Assembly: GCA_026645935.1 (NCBI GenBank)
Contig: JAPKMP010000017.1
Location: forward strand, 27,755 to 91,754
DNA from: Candidatus Villigracilaceae bacterium
Lineage (GTDB): Bacteria > Chloroflexota > Anaerolineae > Anaerolineales > Villigracilaceae
Reading direction: 5' to 3'
Length of the DNA: 64,000 nucleotides
A program made the position numbers and the translations under genes. The notes beneath the pieces were generated by a model. The model was not told the DNA's origin, did not search any database, and was given only the letters and a program-made list of their open reading frames with translations. Below, piece by piece: positions 16,662 to 25,433 of the stretch; position 1 is the first letter of the stretch, and the number at the start of each line of letters is the position of its first letter.

Positions 16662-17888
16662 TCACCTGCCTGCAAAGAGGCTTTGATATTCAAGGTAGAG
16701 CGTCAAACCATTCACCCAGTGTTGAATCCCATCCACGCGGATGGAAGGATCTTCGCAACTGCCGAATAGCCCGCCTTTGTACTGGCGGATGGCATCCGCG
16801 GCAAGATCGAAACTGCAATCGTTCCCGGGTAATTGGCGCGCCCGGACGAAAGTGATGAAGGCGCGGGTTTCGCGGTCGAGCCATTCATGATCCGCGCCTG
16901 AAAGGAAAAAAGCCTGCGCGATCGACGCAAGCGCTTCGATCTTCGTCGCAGTCGAAATGCTTGAATTGGCTGGGTTCAACGAACGCACCTGACCGGCAAT
17001 GATCAAGTCGGCGACCTGTTTTGCGTATGCTTCGTCTTTCCGGTTCAGTTCATCGAGCCGGGCAAATAGGGCGAGTGCGTGGCTGTGACCGTTATCCTCC
17101 GTGACAGGCTGGGAAACCAGGAAATCATTTATCTCGCGCGCCTGTTCGAGCCAGAACCCGTTGCCGGTCATTTCATAAAGTTGAAGAAGAGCCGCGGCTC
17201 CTTCGCCGTTGAAACTTGGGTCGAAGTAATCGGGGTTCACCGTCCCCCCGGCGTGCGGATCGAACGAATGATAAAACCCTCCCTCGGGCTTGCGCATGGA
17301 GACAATGAAGTAACCAAGGTTTACAGCATCAGCGAGTAAGTCGTGTCCATCGAGAAGAACATTTCCCGTTGCCTGCCAGCGTTTGTAAACAGCGTCGACG
17401 GTGACCGCCGCGCCGCCAAGCGGACAGGCTCCGTTGGTATAGAGACACGTCCCTTTGAAGTGGTCTGCGTCTGAGAGCAGATTGGGCAGATAATGTTCCA
17501 GCGCACGGTCACCCGCCTCGCAATAGGATGAATCCTCCGCAACGCGGCAGACGATGTACAGCGCGGAGACCCCGCCCATCAAACGGATATAAGAAGGTGT
17601 GGATGAGCGGTTACTTGTAAGGATGTTGACCTGATAAGGTAATTCCCCATTCGCAAGTTGTTGCCGCACCAGATAATCCCCTGCGGCGAGAATGGATTTT
17701 TTCAACGGATCATTCCTGAGCGGAATGACCTCGGGCGCATGAGCGGAGATCGGTGTTGGGGTTGGTGAAGGAACGGCGGTGGATTCCACCGGCGGCTGAA
17801 ATCCTGAAAAGACGGGATTCATCCACAAATAGGCGGCAAAGGCAATGATGAGGATAGCGATAAGAACCGGGATGATTTGTTTCCGCAT
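16662..17888 (-). CDS. Exported alpha/alpha-barrel-like protein of unknown function
   Basis: 408 residues. N-terminal membrane anchor or signal (IIPVLIAILIIAFAAYLWM), then a Pro/Thr-rich spacer (AVPSPTPTPIS) and a helical domain with repeats such as AAGDYLVRQQLANGELPYQV, EAAALLQLYEMTGNGFWLEQAREI and GLFGSCEDPSIRVDGIQHWVNG. The pattern resembles six-hairpin glycosidase or terpenoid-cyclase toroids, but catalytic residues cannot be assigned. Four-base gap to the acyltransferase suggests a joint role at the cell surface, for example in polysaccharide modification. Confidence 0.75.
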   Translation of the reverse strand: MRKQIIPVLIAILIIAFAAYLWMNPVFSGFQPPVESTAVPSPTPTPISAHAPEVIPLRNDPLKKSILAAGDYLVRQQLANGELPYQVNILTSNRSSTPSYIRLMGGVSALYIVCRVAEDSSYCEAGDRALEHYLPNLLSDADHFKGTCLYTNGACPLGGAAVTVDAVYKRWQATGNVLLDGHDLLADAVNLGYFIVSMRKPEGGFYHSFDPHAGGTVNPDYFDPSFNGEGAAALLQLYEMTGNGFWLEQAREINDFLVSQPVTEDNGHSHALALFARLDELNRKDEAYAKQVADLIIAGQVRSLNPANSSISTATKIEALASIAQAFFLSGADHEWLDRETRAFITFVRARQLPGNDCSFDLAADAIRQYKGGLFGSCEDPSIRVDGIQHWVNGLTLYLEYQSLFAGR

Positions 17889-17906
17889 AGTCTCAATAAA
17901 GTGATT

Positions 17907-18563
17907 TCACGATCTCATCAAATCCTTCAAGGATAATTCTGCGAGGGAAGAAACGGTCATGTCACCCTGCACGTTCATCTTTGCCGTAAGTGGATTGGGG
18001 ACTGCCACCACGAAGACTCCCGCGCGCTTCGAAGCAAGCACACCGTTGGGCGAATCTTCGAAGACGACCGCCTCTTCATTTTTGACATTCAATTTCTCCA
18101 ACGCTTTCAAGAAAATATCGGGGTGGGGCTTCGTCCTGCCGGGAGCAACGTCGTCCTGACAGACAATATGCTCGAAGTGATGATAGATCTCCAGCCGCTG
18201 CGTGTGCGAATCCACCCAGGAGTGCGGAGAGGATGAACCGATGGCAATCTTCAAACCATTTGCCTGCGCATCGTGGATCATATCCATGACGCCGGGCATG
18301 ATGGGATTGGAGTGAATGATCGCATCCGCCTCCCGCCTGTAGCGGGCTTGAAGGGAAACAGGATCAAGCGTCCCCTGCGAAAGATGCGAAAGATGTTGGG
18401 CGGGATCAAAGTTCGAGATGCCGTATCCGCCCACGGTCTTTTGCCACTCCTCCACCGGAAGTTCGAATCCATGTTCTTTATAGATGTTCTGCCAAACCAA
18501 AACTTCGGGCGTCTCGGTGTCGAGGATCAGCCCGTCGAAGTCAAAGATCAACGCTTTGAGCAT
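17907..18563 (-). CDS. HAD-family phosphatase, beta-phosphoglucomutase-like
   Basis: 218 residues with HAD motif I DFDGLILDTE (nucleophile Asp8), motif II IGSSSPHSWV, motif III lysine in GRTKPHPDIFLKALEKL and motif IV FEDSPNGVLASKRAG. Cap domain C1 between motifs I and II. Acts on small phosphorylated sugars or detoxifies damaged sugar phosphates. Precedes two conserved unknown genes on the opposite order of the same strand. Confidence 0.92.
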   Translation of the reverse strand: MLKALIFDFDGLILDTETPEVLVWQNIYKEHGFELPVEEWQKTVGGYGISNFDPAQHLSHLSQGTLDPVSLQARYRREADAIIHSNPIMPGVMDMIHDAQANGLKIAIGSSSPHSWVDSHTQRLEIYHHFEHIVCQDDVAPGRTKPHPDIFLKALEKLNVKNEEAVVFEDSPNGVLASKRAGVFVVAVPNPLTAKMNVQGDMTVSSLAELSLKDLMRS

Positions 18564-18564
18564 A

Positions 18565-18882
18565 TTAAGGAAACCGCCTTACGAAGTCGGAGATCGCCTC
18601 CCATATTTTTATGTCACTCACCTCTTCGGTGTCGATGATTTCCAAAACCGTGATCGCGGCCGGTTTCATGGCACGGTATTCGCGCATGGCATCGGCGTCG
18701 TTATTGAAGAAACGCGTGTGTTCCATCCAACCGTAGATGTTCAACGAGACCGAAACGAACCTTTTGCTGCGTTTGAGCGTGATGCGCGCGCCGTGATTCT
18801 CCTCATCCGAAAGGATCAGACCGCCCTCGGTGCTGACCGACCCGATGGTGCGTCCATGGTTGTAAATCGTCCACGGATTCAT
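18565..18882 (-). CDS. Conserved hypothetical protein
   Basis: 105 residues, soluble, beginning MNPWTIYNHGRTIGSVSTEGG, with a strand-rich pattern. Its stop is 1 base from the HAD start and its own start overlaps the stop of the 304-residue gene at 18879, so the three form a tight operon. No family recognised. Confidence 0.75.
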   Translation of the reverse strand: MNPWTIYNHGRTIGSVSTEGGLILSDEENHGARITLKRSKRFVSVSLNIYGWMEHTRFFNNDADAMREYRAMKPAAITVLEIIDTEEVSDIKIWEAISDFVRRFP

Positions 18883-19793
18883 TCGCCGCGGCCCCCTCTT
18901 ATTTGTGAGGGTTGAATGCGCGCATTTGAAGGCGGAACGCGCGCGGGCTGCGCTTCTTTCACCAGCCGCGCAAGATGTTTCACCATCACCGCCTGTCGCG
19001 GCGCCGCCTTCGCGCCAAGATCCTCCAGCACGGGCTCAAGCCAGGCCTGATAGGAACGAACATTCAAATAAGCGGAACGACCGCGGCGGTCCGGCAGATG
19101 CGTAACGAGCGACCGGATCTTTTCACTGACTTCATTTTCATCCGGCAGGATGAGCGGCGTGAGCGCCACACCATACACGCCGTAATTGACGTTTGCAAAA
19201 CAACGCCGCTCGGCATGGATCAAACCGTTCGGGCGATTCGGCGCGGGCTCGATCGGATGCAGCAACTGAGGCACGATCTGATAATGGAGACTTTGCACAG
19301 CGGGCAGGTCGACGGATTGAACCCGCCTCCATGCCGCGCCGGAGCCTGATCCTGCTTTCCCGATCCCGCTCACATCCCAGACCCTCTGCCATGCATAGAC
19401 GGAGAATCCAGACCTGCGCAACGCCGCAAAAACATCGCTGGTCTCATCCACTTCGGCGATGACATGAAACGCCTGCCATACCCCGGCTTGAGCCGCAAGG
19501 TGTTCGATCAGCTCAGGAAGGTTCGGGTCGTCCAACCTGGAAGAAGGCGCAAGATACAAAAGTTTCGCAAAGGTCTCGCCGCGCGTGTGGATTATTCCCC
19601 CCAGCAAGGTCGAACCGTTGCTGTTGCGGAGCGCCGCATACAAATGCCGCGCGGGGTTGATGTATGCCAGCAGTCCCATCGCGCCGAGCGGATGTCCGCG
19701 GGTAAGCGCGCGCGTGGTATCGAGGGTCAGCACATCGTTTCGATAACGCGCGATTATGGGAAGATCGAGCAGGTCGAGGGGACGGATAGTCAT
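18879..19793 (-). CDS. Conserved protein, possibly tandem GNAT-like
   Basis: 304 residues starting MTIRPLDLLDLPIIARYRND, the pattern of a GNAT acetyltransferase N terminus (RPLxxxDLPxI). An EHLAAQAGVWQAFHVIAEVDETSDVFAALRR stretch with FSVYAWQRVW is similar to the C-terminal half of GNAT domains, but the acetyl-CoA R/QxxGxG/A loop is missing. Overlaps by 4 bases with the 105-residue gene downstream. Function unknown; a degenerate acyltransferase is the best guess. Confidence 0.7.
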   Translation of the reverse strand: MTIRPLDLLDLPIIARYRNDVLTLDTTRALTRGHPLGAMGLLAYINPARHLYAALRNSNGSTLLGGIIHTRGETFAKLLYLAPSSRLDDPNLPELIEHLAAQAGVWQAFHVIAEVDETSDVFAALRRSGFSVYAWQRVWDVSGIGKAGSGSGAAWRRVQSVDLPAVQSLHYQIVPQLLHPIEPAPNRPNGLIHAERRCFANVNYGVYGVALTPLILPDENEVSEKIRSLVTHLPDRRGRSAYLNVRSYQAWLEPVLEDLGAKAAPRQAVMVKHLARLVKEAQPARVPPSNARIQPSQIRGGRGE

Positions 19794-19799
19794 TTCTTT

Positions 19800-19826
19800 G
19801 TAGGGGCGCGGTGACCGCGCCCCTAC
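19800..19826. repeat. GTAGGGGCG palindromic repeat
   Basis: GTAGGGGCGCGGTGACCGCGCCCCTAC is shown by its 11-base arms GTAGGGGCGCG / CGCGCCCCTAC. Same family as 10151-10176; lies between pdxT and the 304-residue gene. Confidence 0.7.
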
Positions 19827-19832
19827 AATATA

Positions 19833-20411
19833 TCACGATGCTAACGAAATGAAATACTCGTGGAAGCGCGGATCATCGGTCAATTCGGGATGAAAGGAGG
19901 TGGCCAGCAAATGCCCCTCCTGTGCAGCGACGATACGACCGTCATCCAAGGCCGACAGCACCTTAACGCCCCCGCCCACCGATTCAATGATGGGCGCGCG
20001 GATAAAGACCGCATGATACGGATGTTCCGTGCCTGTGGCTTTGAACAATTCATCGATCTCCAGGTCGGTTTCGAAGGAATCAACCTGGCGTCCAAATGCA
20101 TTGCGCTTGACTTTTATATCCATCAAACCGAGCAGGGGTTGGTCTCGCCCAATGTCATTCGATAGAAAGATGGCGCCTGCGCACGTTCCCCAGACCGCAT
20201 GAGATTTCCCGAATTCGCGCAGGGGTTCGATCAACTTGTACGCCGTTGCCAGTTTTCCGATCGTGGTCGATTCCCCGCCGGGGATGATGAGTCCATCCAG
20301 GCCTTTTAGGTGTTCCGGCAAACGCACTTCCGCGGTTTCCACCGCAAGTTTTTTCAGCATGGAGATATGTTCTGCAAAGTCGCCTTGCAGGGCAAGTACA
20401 CCGATTTTCAT
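19833..20411 (-). CDS. pdxT: Pyridoxal 5'-phosphate synthase glutaminase subunit PdxT
   Basis: Class I glutaminase that feeds ammonia to PdxS for PLP synthesis. 192 residues: VLALQGDFAEHI at the start, IIPGGESTTIGKL, nucleophile Cys in WGTCAGAIFLS, and the His-Glu pair in FHPELTDD. Sits downstream of pdxS on the same strand, but the two are separated by an inserted repeat element (20425-20516). Confidence 0.97.
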   Translation of the reverse strand: MKIGVLALQGDFAEHISMLKKLAVETAEVRLPEHLKGLDGLIIPGGESTTIGKLATAYKLIEPLREFGKSHAVWGTCAGAIFLSNDIGRDQPLLGLMDIKVKRNAFGRQVDSFETDLEIDELFKATGTEHPYHAVFIRAPIIESVGGGVKVLSALDDGRIVAAQEGHLLATSFHPELTDDPRFHEYFISLAS

Positions 20412-20424
20412 AACTACACTTTGA

Positions 20425-20516
20425 TGTCATTGCGAGGGCGATAATCTTTTGCCCGAAGCAATCCACTATTGAACAGGAGATTGCTTCCTCGGGCTAATGC
20501 CCTCCTCGCAATGACA
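20425..20516. repeat. MITE-like repeat, TGTCATTGCGAGG family (best copy)
   Basis: A 92-base element bounded by TGTCATTGCGAGGGC and its near-exact inverse GCCCTCCTCGCAATGACA, with internal complementary AGCAATCC / GGATTGCTT-like arms. It lies in the gap between pdxS and pdxT, where its RNA would fold into a long hairpin inside the operon transcript. Confidence 0.85.
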
Positions 20517-20524
20517 TAATAATT

Positions 20525-21412
20525 CTACCAACCCCGTCCTGCGATCTTTTCCGCCTCGGGCATCTGCGAGACGTTGCGTCCCACCATGGCTTCGCCGAGA
20601 TTCTTGCTCACTTCCGCAAGGATGGAAGCATCCTGATAGTGCGTCACGGCTTTGACGATGGCTTGGGCGCGACGAGCAGGATTGCCGCTCTTGAAGATGC
20701 CGGAACCGACGAACACACCGTCCACACCAAGCTGCATCATCAGTGCCGCATCAGCCGGGGTCGCCACGCCGCCCGCTGCGAAATTCACCACAGGCATGCG
20801 CCCGAGTTCCTTCGTCTCTTTCACCAGTTCATACGGGGCGCCGTTGTTCTTGGCAAATGTCATCAATTCTTCGTCGCCCATCGTTTGCAACTGACGGATC
20901 GCGCCGATCACTGTCCGCGCGTGGCGCACAGCTTCGACCACATCGCCAGTCCCCGCTTCGCCCTTGGTGCGGATCATCGCCGCTCCCTCGCCGATGCGGC
21001 GCAAGGCTTCGCCGATATTTCGGCATCCGCAAACGAAAGGAACTTTGAAGTCGTGTTTCAAAATATGATGTTCTTCGTCTGCCGGGGTCAACACTTCGGA
21101 TTCGTCGATGTAATCCACGCCGATGGCTTCGAGAATCTGCGCCTCGACGAAATGACCGATGCGGCACTTCGCCATCACAGGAATGGACACCGCATCCATG
21201 ATCTTGAGAATCATCTCCGGGTCAGACATGCGCGCCACGCCGCCATCCGCACGGATATCGGCGGGCACGCGCTCCAATGCCATCACGGCGCAAGCACCCG
21301 CCTCCTCCGCGATCTTCGCATGCTCGGCGTTCACCACATCCATGATGACGCCGCCTTTCAACATCTGCGCTAAACCCTTTTTCTCGGTCCATGTGCCAGT
21401 TTTTGCCTGCAT
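20525..21412 (-). CDS. pdxS: Pyridoxal 5'-phosphate synthase lyase subunit PdxS
   Basis: Makes PLP from ribose 5-phosphate, glyceraldehyde 3-phosphate and ammonia in the deoxyxylulose-independent pathway, as a dodecamer with PdxT. 295 residues, with the canonical LKGGVIMDV start, catalytic lysine in [10 protein letters not shown], and [20 protein letters not shown] terminus [24 protein letters not shown] is normal. Divergent from the PdxR-type regulator gene at 21682, which likely controls it. Confidence 0.98.
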   Translation of the reverse strand: MQAKTGTWTEKKGLAQMLKGGVIMDVVNAEHAKIAEEAGACAVMALERVPADIRADGGVARMSDPEMILKIMDAVSIPVMAKCRIGHFVEAQILEAIGVDYIDESEVLTPADEEHHILKHDFKVPFVCGCRNIGEALRRIGEGAAMIRTKGEAGTGDVVEAVRHARTVIGAIRQLQTMGDEELMTFAKNNGAPYELVKETKELGRMPVVNFAAGGVATPADAALMMQLGVDGVFVGSGIFKSGNPARRAQAIVKAVTHYQDASILAEVSKNLGEAMVGRNVSQMPEAEKIAGRGW

Positions 21413-21525
21413 GATTTCACTCCTGATTTCAAAACGTTTTTGATTTTATCATTCTGGTTTCGCCTGAAATCCGGCGAACCCGCAAGTGAATCCGAATAGA
21501 CAGGATCCATTTTTCTTCTTCGAAA

Positions 21526-21564
21526 CCAATTCTAGGTGAAAATTGGCAGGTGTTAAGAGCCAAT
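21526..21564. promoter_or_regulatory. Candidate PdxR operator in the pdxS/pdxR gap
   Basis: Three ATTGG/CCAAT elements: CCAATT (21526-21531), AATTGGC (21541-21547) and GCCAAT (21559-21564). The last two form an inverted repeat with an 11-base spacer, the first two another with a 9-base spacer. Being the only dyads in the gap between divergent pdxS and the MocR regulator, they are a reasonable operator; not tested. Confidence 0.4.
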
Positions 21565-21681
21565 AAATGCCATTAACTGACCATCCACTTTTGGGGTATA
21601 AATAATTAAGAGAAGGAATTGACCCGGCTCTCGGGAAGAATATCGAACACCGCACCATGCCAATGCGGTTGAGGAGATAAA

Positions 21682-23157
21682 ATGCGCATCCCTCTGGACC
21701 GTCACAGCGGAATCCCCCTTTACCAGCAAATCGAATCCCACCTCCGGCAGGGAATCCTATCCGGCAACCTTCCATCCGATACACGCCTGCCTGCATGCCG
21801 TCAACTAGCGCGCGACCTTGGCGTCAATCGCACGACCGTTGAAAACGCTTACTCCGCATTGGAAGCGGATGGGTTGGTTTTTTCACGCATGGGCAGCGGC
21901 ACATATGTGCTTCCCGTATATCCGCTCCCCGCCATTCCTAAAAACTACGCTGATGGACCCTGGCCCCTCTGGCAGACGAACTTTCAAACGCACAACGCCT
22001 CCAATTCGGACCTCGAGGATGATGCGCATCAATTTGGCAAACATCCGCACCCGATCAGTTTCGCCAGCGGAATCAGCGATTCGCGCCAGTTCCCGGTCGA
22101 GGAGTTTCGCAAAGTGCTTCAATCCGTAATGCGCCGCGACCAGATCGACTCGCTCGAATATGGGGAACGGAGAGGTTACGCTCCGCTGCGCAGGGGAATC
22201 GCCCAAATCCTTGCCAGCCAGGGATTGCAGACCCACCCCGAGAATGTCCTCATCACAGCCGGATCACAGCAAGCTATTTTTCTTGTCGCACAGGTTTTGT
22301 TGAAAGCGGATGACACCGTGTTGGTGGAAGATCCCACCTATTCCGCAGCGATCGAACTATTTCGCACGCTTGGTTTGCAGATCGTCGGCATTCCAGTCGA
22401 CGATCAGGGAATGCAGGTCGATAAACTGGAAAAACTCCTGCAACTCCACCATCCCAAACTGATCTACACGATTCCAAATTTTCACAACCCCACCGGGACA
22501 TGTCTCAGCAGCGCGCGCCGTCGCGAATTGATCATGCTTGCGGGCAGATATAACGTTCCAATATTGGAGGATGATTTCGTGGGCGATTTACGGTACGAAG
22601 GGCACACCCAGCCTTCGCTCAAATCCCTCGACCCGGGTGGGCAGGTGATTTACGTCGGCACTTTCTCGAAAATGCTGATGCCCGGTTTGAGAGTCGGTTT
22701 CATCGTTGCCGATGGTCCCGTCTATGACAGCCTGCTCAACTTCAAACGTCTCAGCGACCTGGCCACGTCTACATTGATACAACGCGCGTTGGACGCTTAT
22801 ATGACCGTAGGACGTTATCAGTCATATTTACATCGTTCCTGTCAGGTGTTTCGAAACCGGCGCGATGCGATGGTACAGGCGATCGGGCAAAACCTGGACG
22901 GCGTTTCCTTTGAAATACCCAAAGGCGGCTTGTTCATCTGGCTCCGATTACCCAAGTCTCTTTCAGCGAATGAATTGCTGCCCGTTGCACGCAAGGAGGG
23001 AGTCTCCTTTGTGCCTGGCAATTCGTTTTTCATCGATGGAACGTGCGGCAGAGAATGGCTCCGCCTTAACTTTGCCTCCCAGCCTGTGGAGGATATCGAA
23101 GAGGGGATCAAAAGATTGGGGCTGGCAATTCTCAAGATAAAGGGTAAAAAGAAGTAA
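21682..23157 (+). CDS. pdxR: MocR/PdxR-type transcriptional regulator (GntR-aminotransferase fusion)
   Basis: 491 residues. Residues 1-75 are a GntR winged helix (GIPLYQQIESHLRQGILSG, ARDLGVNRTTVENAYSALEADG); the remainder is a fold-type I aminotransferase domain with PLP lysine Lys330 in VGTFSKMLMPG and the PTYSAAIELF and FHNPTG segments. In known systems this protein senses PLP and controls pdxS/pdxT. The divergent placement next to pdxS here supports that role. Followed by a terminator at 23184-23222. Confidence 0.92.
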   Translation: MRIPLDRHSGIPLYQQIESHLRQGILSGNLPSDTRLPACRQLARDLGVNRTTVENAYSALEADGLVFSRMGSGTYVLPVYPLPAIPKNYADGPWPLWQTNFQTHNASNSDLEDDAHQFGKHPHPISFASGISDSRQFPVEEFRKVLQSVMRRDQIDSLEYGERRGYAPLRRGIAQILASQGLQTHPENVLITAGSQQAIFLVAQVLLKADDTVLVEDPTYSAAIELFRTLGLQIVGIPVDDQGMQVDKLEKLLQLHHPKLIYTIPNFHNPTGTCLSSARRRELIMLAGRYNVPILEDDFVGDLRYEGHTQPSLKSLDPGGQVIYVGTFSKMLMPGLRVGFIVADGPVYDSLLNFKRLSDLATSTLIQRALDAYMTVGRYQSYLHRSCQVFRNRRDAMVQAIGQNLDGVSFEIPKGGLFIWLRLPKSLSANELLPVARKEGVSFVPGNSFFIDGTCGREWLRLNFASQPVEDIEEGIKRLGLAILKIKGKKK

Positions 23158-23183
23158 AAGATCGCCTCGCACAAGCGATCATG

Positions 23184-23222
23184 AAACGGGCAGGCTGGAA
23201 AATATCCAGATGCCCGTTTTCA
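23184..23222 (+). terminator. Terminator after pdxR
   Basis: Stem AAACGGGCA / TGCCCGTTT with an inner GCTGGA / TCCAG stem, then TTTTCATTT. Confidence 0.8.
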
Positions 23223-23233
23223 TTTCCTGTGGC

Positions 23234-23287
23234 TTGACATAAAAATAAAACATGCTACAATTTATACAATGATACAATTAGTACAAT
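23234..23287 (+). promoter_or_regulatory. Promoter with four tandem TACAAT units
   Basis: TTGACA (23234-23239), 16-base spacer, TACAAT (23256-23261): a good vegetative promoter. TACAAT then recurs at 23265, 23273 and 23282, giving four direct copies at 9-, 8- and 9-base spacing up to the start of the GntR regulator gene. Likely the autoregulatory operator of that regulator, since YtrA-type proteins repress their own operons. Copies could also be slipped -10 boxes. Confidence 0.65.
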
Positions 23288-23299
23288 TTTGGTGGACGC

Positions 23300-23722
23300 A
23301 TGGTTGAAAAGAAACCCTCCCTCCACCTCGATTTTCATTCAGGGTTACCAATCTACACCCAGATCGTCAACCAGATCCAAAGCCAGTTGGCGAATGGAAT
23401 TTTGAAACCAGGCGACCAATTGCCCACCGTGCGCGCACTGGCGGAAGAACTGAGGATCAATTTCAATACCGTGGCGCGCGCGTACCGTATATTGGATGAA
23501 GCACGGATCATATCCACGCAACAGGGACGCGGCACATTTATTACCGAAATCCCGCCGCCGGAGGTCACAGAGAAACTGAGGCGCGAGTCTCTCTCCGAAC
23601 TTACGCAACGCTTTATCGGTGAAGCGTATCGGTTGGGCTTCTCGGAGCGTGAGGTCAGCCGGATGGTGAGGGACAGGCTCAAGTCCTGGAAAGAAGCGAA
23701 GCAAGTCCAAAAAGATGTTTAG
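23300..23722 (+). CDS. YtrA-subfamily GntR transcriptional regulator
   Basis: 140 residues: winged helix (GLPIYTQIVNQIQSQLANG, LAEELRINFNTVARAYRILDEAR, IISTQQGRGTFI) followed by only about 55 residues of short C-terminal dimerisation helix, which is the YtrA pattern. First gene of a plus-strand operon with SPFH, SdpI-like, DUF4177 and YhfC genes. YtrA-type regulators often control membrane-transport or cell-envelope operons. Its own promoter has tandem TACAAT units. Confidence 0.9.
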   Translation: MVEKKPSLHLDFHSGLPIYTQIVNQIQSQLANGILKPGDQLPTVRALAEELRINFNTVARAYRILDEARIISTQQGRGTFITEIPPPEVTEKLRRESLSELTQRFIGEAYRLGFSEREVSRMVRDRLKSWKEAKQVQKDV

Positions 23723-23746
23723 GTTTGACAAGAAGGAGAGCATCGA

Positions 23747-24682
23747 ATGAACACAAAATTCTTAAAGTCATTTTCACAAAGAAAAAAAGACGATCAGCAT
23801 ATTCCGCCCATCGCATGGTTCGTCTTTGCGATTATTTTGATCGGAGCGGTCATGGCCGCGGTCCTGTTGGATATGATCAAGGTATCTGACCTTGTGATCG
23901 GTGGGGTTGTAATGGCGCTGACCGGCATTGCCACCTACTTGTTGTTTGCGATCAAGGTCGCGTCGCAATGGGAAAAAGCCGTTGTGCTGCGGCTGGGAAA
24001 ATTCAAAGCCTTGAAGGGTCCCGGCTTGTTCTGGATCATTCCCATAGTGGATACCACGCCAACCTGGATCGATCACCGCGTGATGGTCACGCCGTTCGCC
24101 GCGCAGAAAACGCTGACGAAGGACACTGTGCCTGTGGATGTGGACGCGGTGCTGTTCTGGGTGGTGTGGGACGCCGAAAAAGCCGCACTGGAAGTTGAAG
24201 ATTACCGCGCCGCAGTGGATTGGGCAGCCCAAACCGCTTTGCGCGACATCATCGGCAAGAAGATGCTGGCGGATATCCTCGTCGGGCGCAGCGCCATCGA
24301 TAAGGAATTGCAGGCGGTGATCGATGAACGCACCACGCCCTGGGGCGTGACGGTGCAATCGGTGGAGATCCGCGACATTGTCATCCCGCAGGATCTGGAG
24401 GATGCCATGTCCCGCCAGGCGCAGGCGGAGCGTGAACGTCAGGCGCGTGTAATCCTTGGCGAGTCGGAGAAACAGATTGCCGCATCGTTTGCAGAAGCAT
24501 CGCGGGCATACGCCGACAATCCGACCGCCCTGCATCTGCGCGCAATGAACATGCTGTTCGAAGGACTGAAAGAGAAAGGCGCCCTGGTGATCGTGCCGTC
24601 CTCCGCTGTGGATACGATGAATCTCGGCGGCATGAGCGGCATGATTTCGCTGGCGCAGAATAATCTGCCGAAAGAGAAGTGA
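23747..24682 (+). CDS. SPFH/band-7 membrane protein (slipin/stomatin type)
   Basis: 311 residues. Two short hydrophobic segments at residues 19-70 (WFVFAIILIGAVMAAVLL; ALTGIATYLLFAIKV) anchor it, followed by the band-7 domain (KAVVLRLGKFKALKGPGLFWII, VDAVLFWVVWDAEKAALEVEDY) and a C-terminal coiled coil with AQAERERQARVILGE. Slipins form membrane microdomain scaffolds and are often partnered with NfeD proteases; here the partner protease may be the YhfC-family protein encoded at the end of this operon. Confidence 0.9.
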   Translation: MNTKFLKSFSQRKKDDQHIPPIAWFVFAIILIGAVMAAVLLDMIKVSDLVIGGVVMALTGIATYLLFAIKVASQWEKAVVLRLGKFKALKGPGLFWIIPIVDTTPTWIDHRVMVTPFAAQKTLTKDTVPVDVDAVLFWVVWDAEKAALEVEDYRAAVDWAAQTALRDIIGKKMLADILVGRSAIDKELQAVIDERTTPWGVTVQSVEIRDIVIPQDLEDAMSRQAQAERERQARVILGESEKQIAASFAEASRAYADNPTALHLRAMNMLFEGLKEKGALVIVPSSAVDTMNLGGMSGMISLAQNNLPKEK

Positions 24683-24712
24683 CACAGTCATCAGCGACCG
24701 GTTATCAGTGGA

Positions 24713-24728
24713 TGTTTCACATGAAACG
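24713..24728. promoter_or_regulatory. parS-like palindrome 1
   Basis: TGTTTCACATGAAACG matches 14 of 16 positions of the ParB-binding consensus TGTTTCACGTGAAACA. Lies in the 64-base gap before the SdpI-like gene, about 20 bases upstream of its ribosome-binding site. Could be a true parS or an operator of the operon. Confidence 0.55.
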
Positions 24729-24746
24729 TCTCGAAAGGAAAAAAGC

Positions 24747-25397
24747 ATGTCGACAAGCACCACATCCATTATTGTTCTGTCCCTGATCGCAGTCGCCGTC
24801 GTGGCGGGAGCGGTCTTGTGGAATCAACTCCCTGAGCAGATGGCCTCCCACTGGAATGCCAACGACGAGGTCGATGGCTATATGCCCAAATTCTGGGGCG
24901 TGTTCCTCATGCCGATGGTCACGCTGGGAATGTTCGGGTTGTCCATTCTCCTGCCGAATATCGATCCTCTCAAGGCGAACATCGCAACATTCCGCGGCGC
25001 ATTCAACCTGTTCATCCTGCTGATCACCGTCTTCATGCTGTACATCCACGCCTTGACGATCGTATGGAGCCTCGGCTTTAAGAACTTTAGAATGAGTTCC
25101 ACCATGCTGCCTTTCCTCGGCGTGCTGTTTATTTTCATCGGCTATATGCTCAGGCAGGCGAAGCGCAATTTCTTTATCGGCATCCGGACTCCCTGGACTC
25201 TCTCAAGCGATACCGTCTGGGAGAAAACGCATCAACTCGGCTCGATCCTGTTCATCGCATCGGGAGCGCTGGCCATCCTTGGAAGTTTCTTCGGCGGGAT
25301 GGTTGCCTTCTGGTTATTGTTCATCCCGTTGATCGGCTCGACGCTTTTCCTCGTCGTCTATTCCTACATACTGTATCGGAACGAGACGAAACCCTGA
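24747..25397 (+). CDS. DUF1648/SdpI-family integral membrane protein
   Basis: About 217 residues from ATG 24747. Six hydrophobic segments; the DUF1648 loop MASHWNANDEVDGYMPKFWG and the SdpI signature NFFIGIRTPWTLSSDTVWEKTHQLG are both present. SdpI gives immunity to the SdpC toxin in Bacillus; many homologues lack a linked toxin and their role is unknown. Third gene of the YtrA-regulated operon. Confidence 0.88.
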   Translation: MSTSTTSIIVLSLIAVAVVAGAVLWNQLPEQMASHWNANDEVDGYMPKFWGVFLMPMVTLGMFGLSILLPNIDPLKANIATFRGAFNLFILLITVFMLYIHALTIVWSLGFKNFRMSSTMLPFLGVLFIFIGYMLRQAKRNFFIGIRTPWTLSSDTVWEKTHQLGSILFIASGALAILGSFFGGMVAFWLLFIPLIGSTLFLVVYSYILYRNETKP

Positions 25398-25433
25398 CAA
25401 ACGAAACGGGCGTGTCTTTTACGGACGCGCGCT

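Noticed and set aside
23774..24769. A 331-codon minus-strand frame opposite the SPFH gene
   Set aside because: His/Arg/Gln-rich peptide, the typical antisense shadow of a GC-rich gene.
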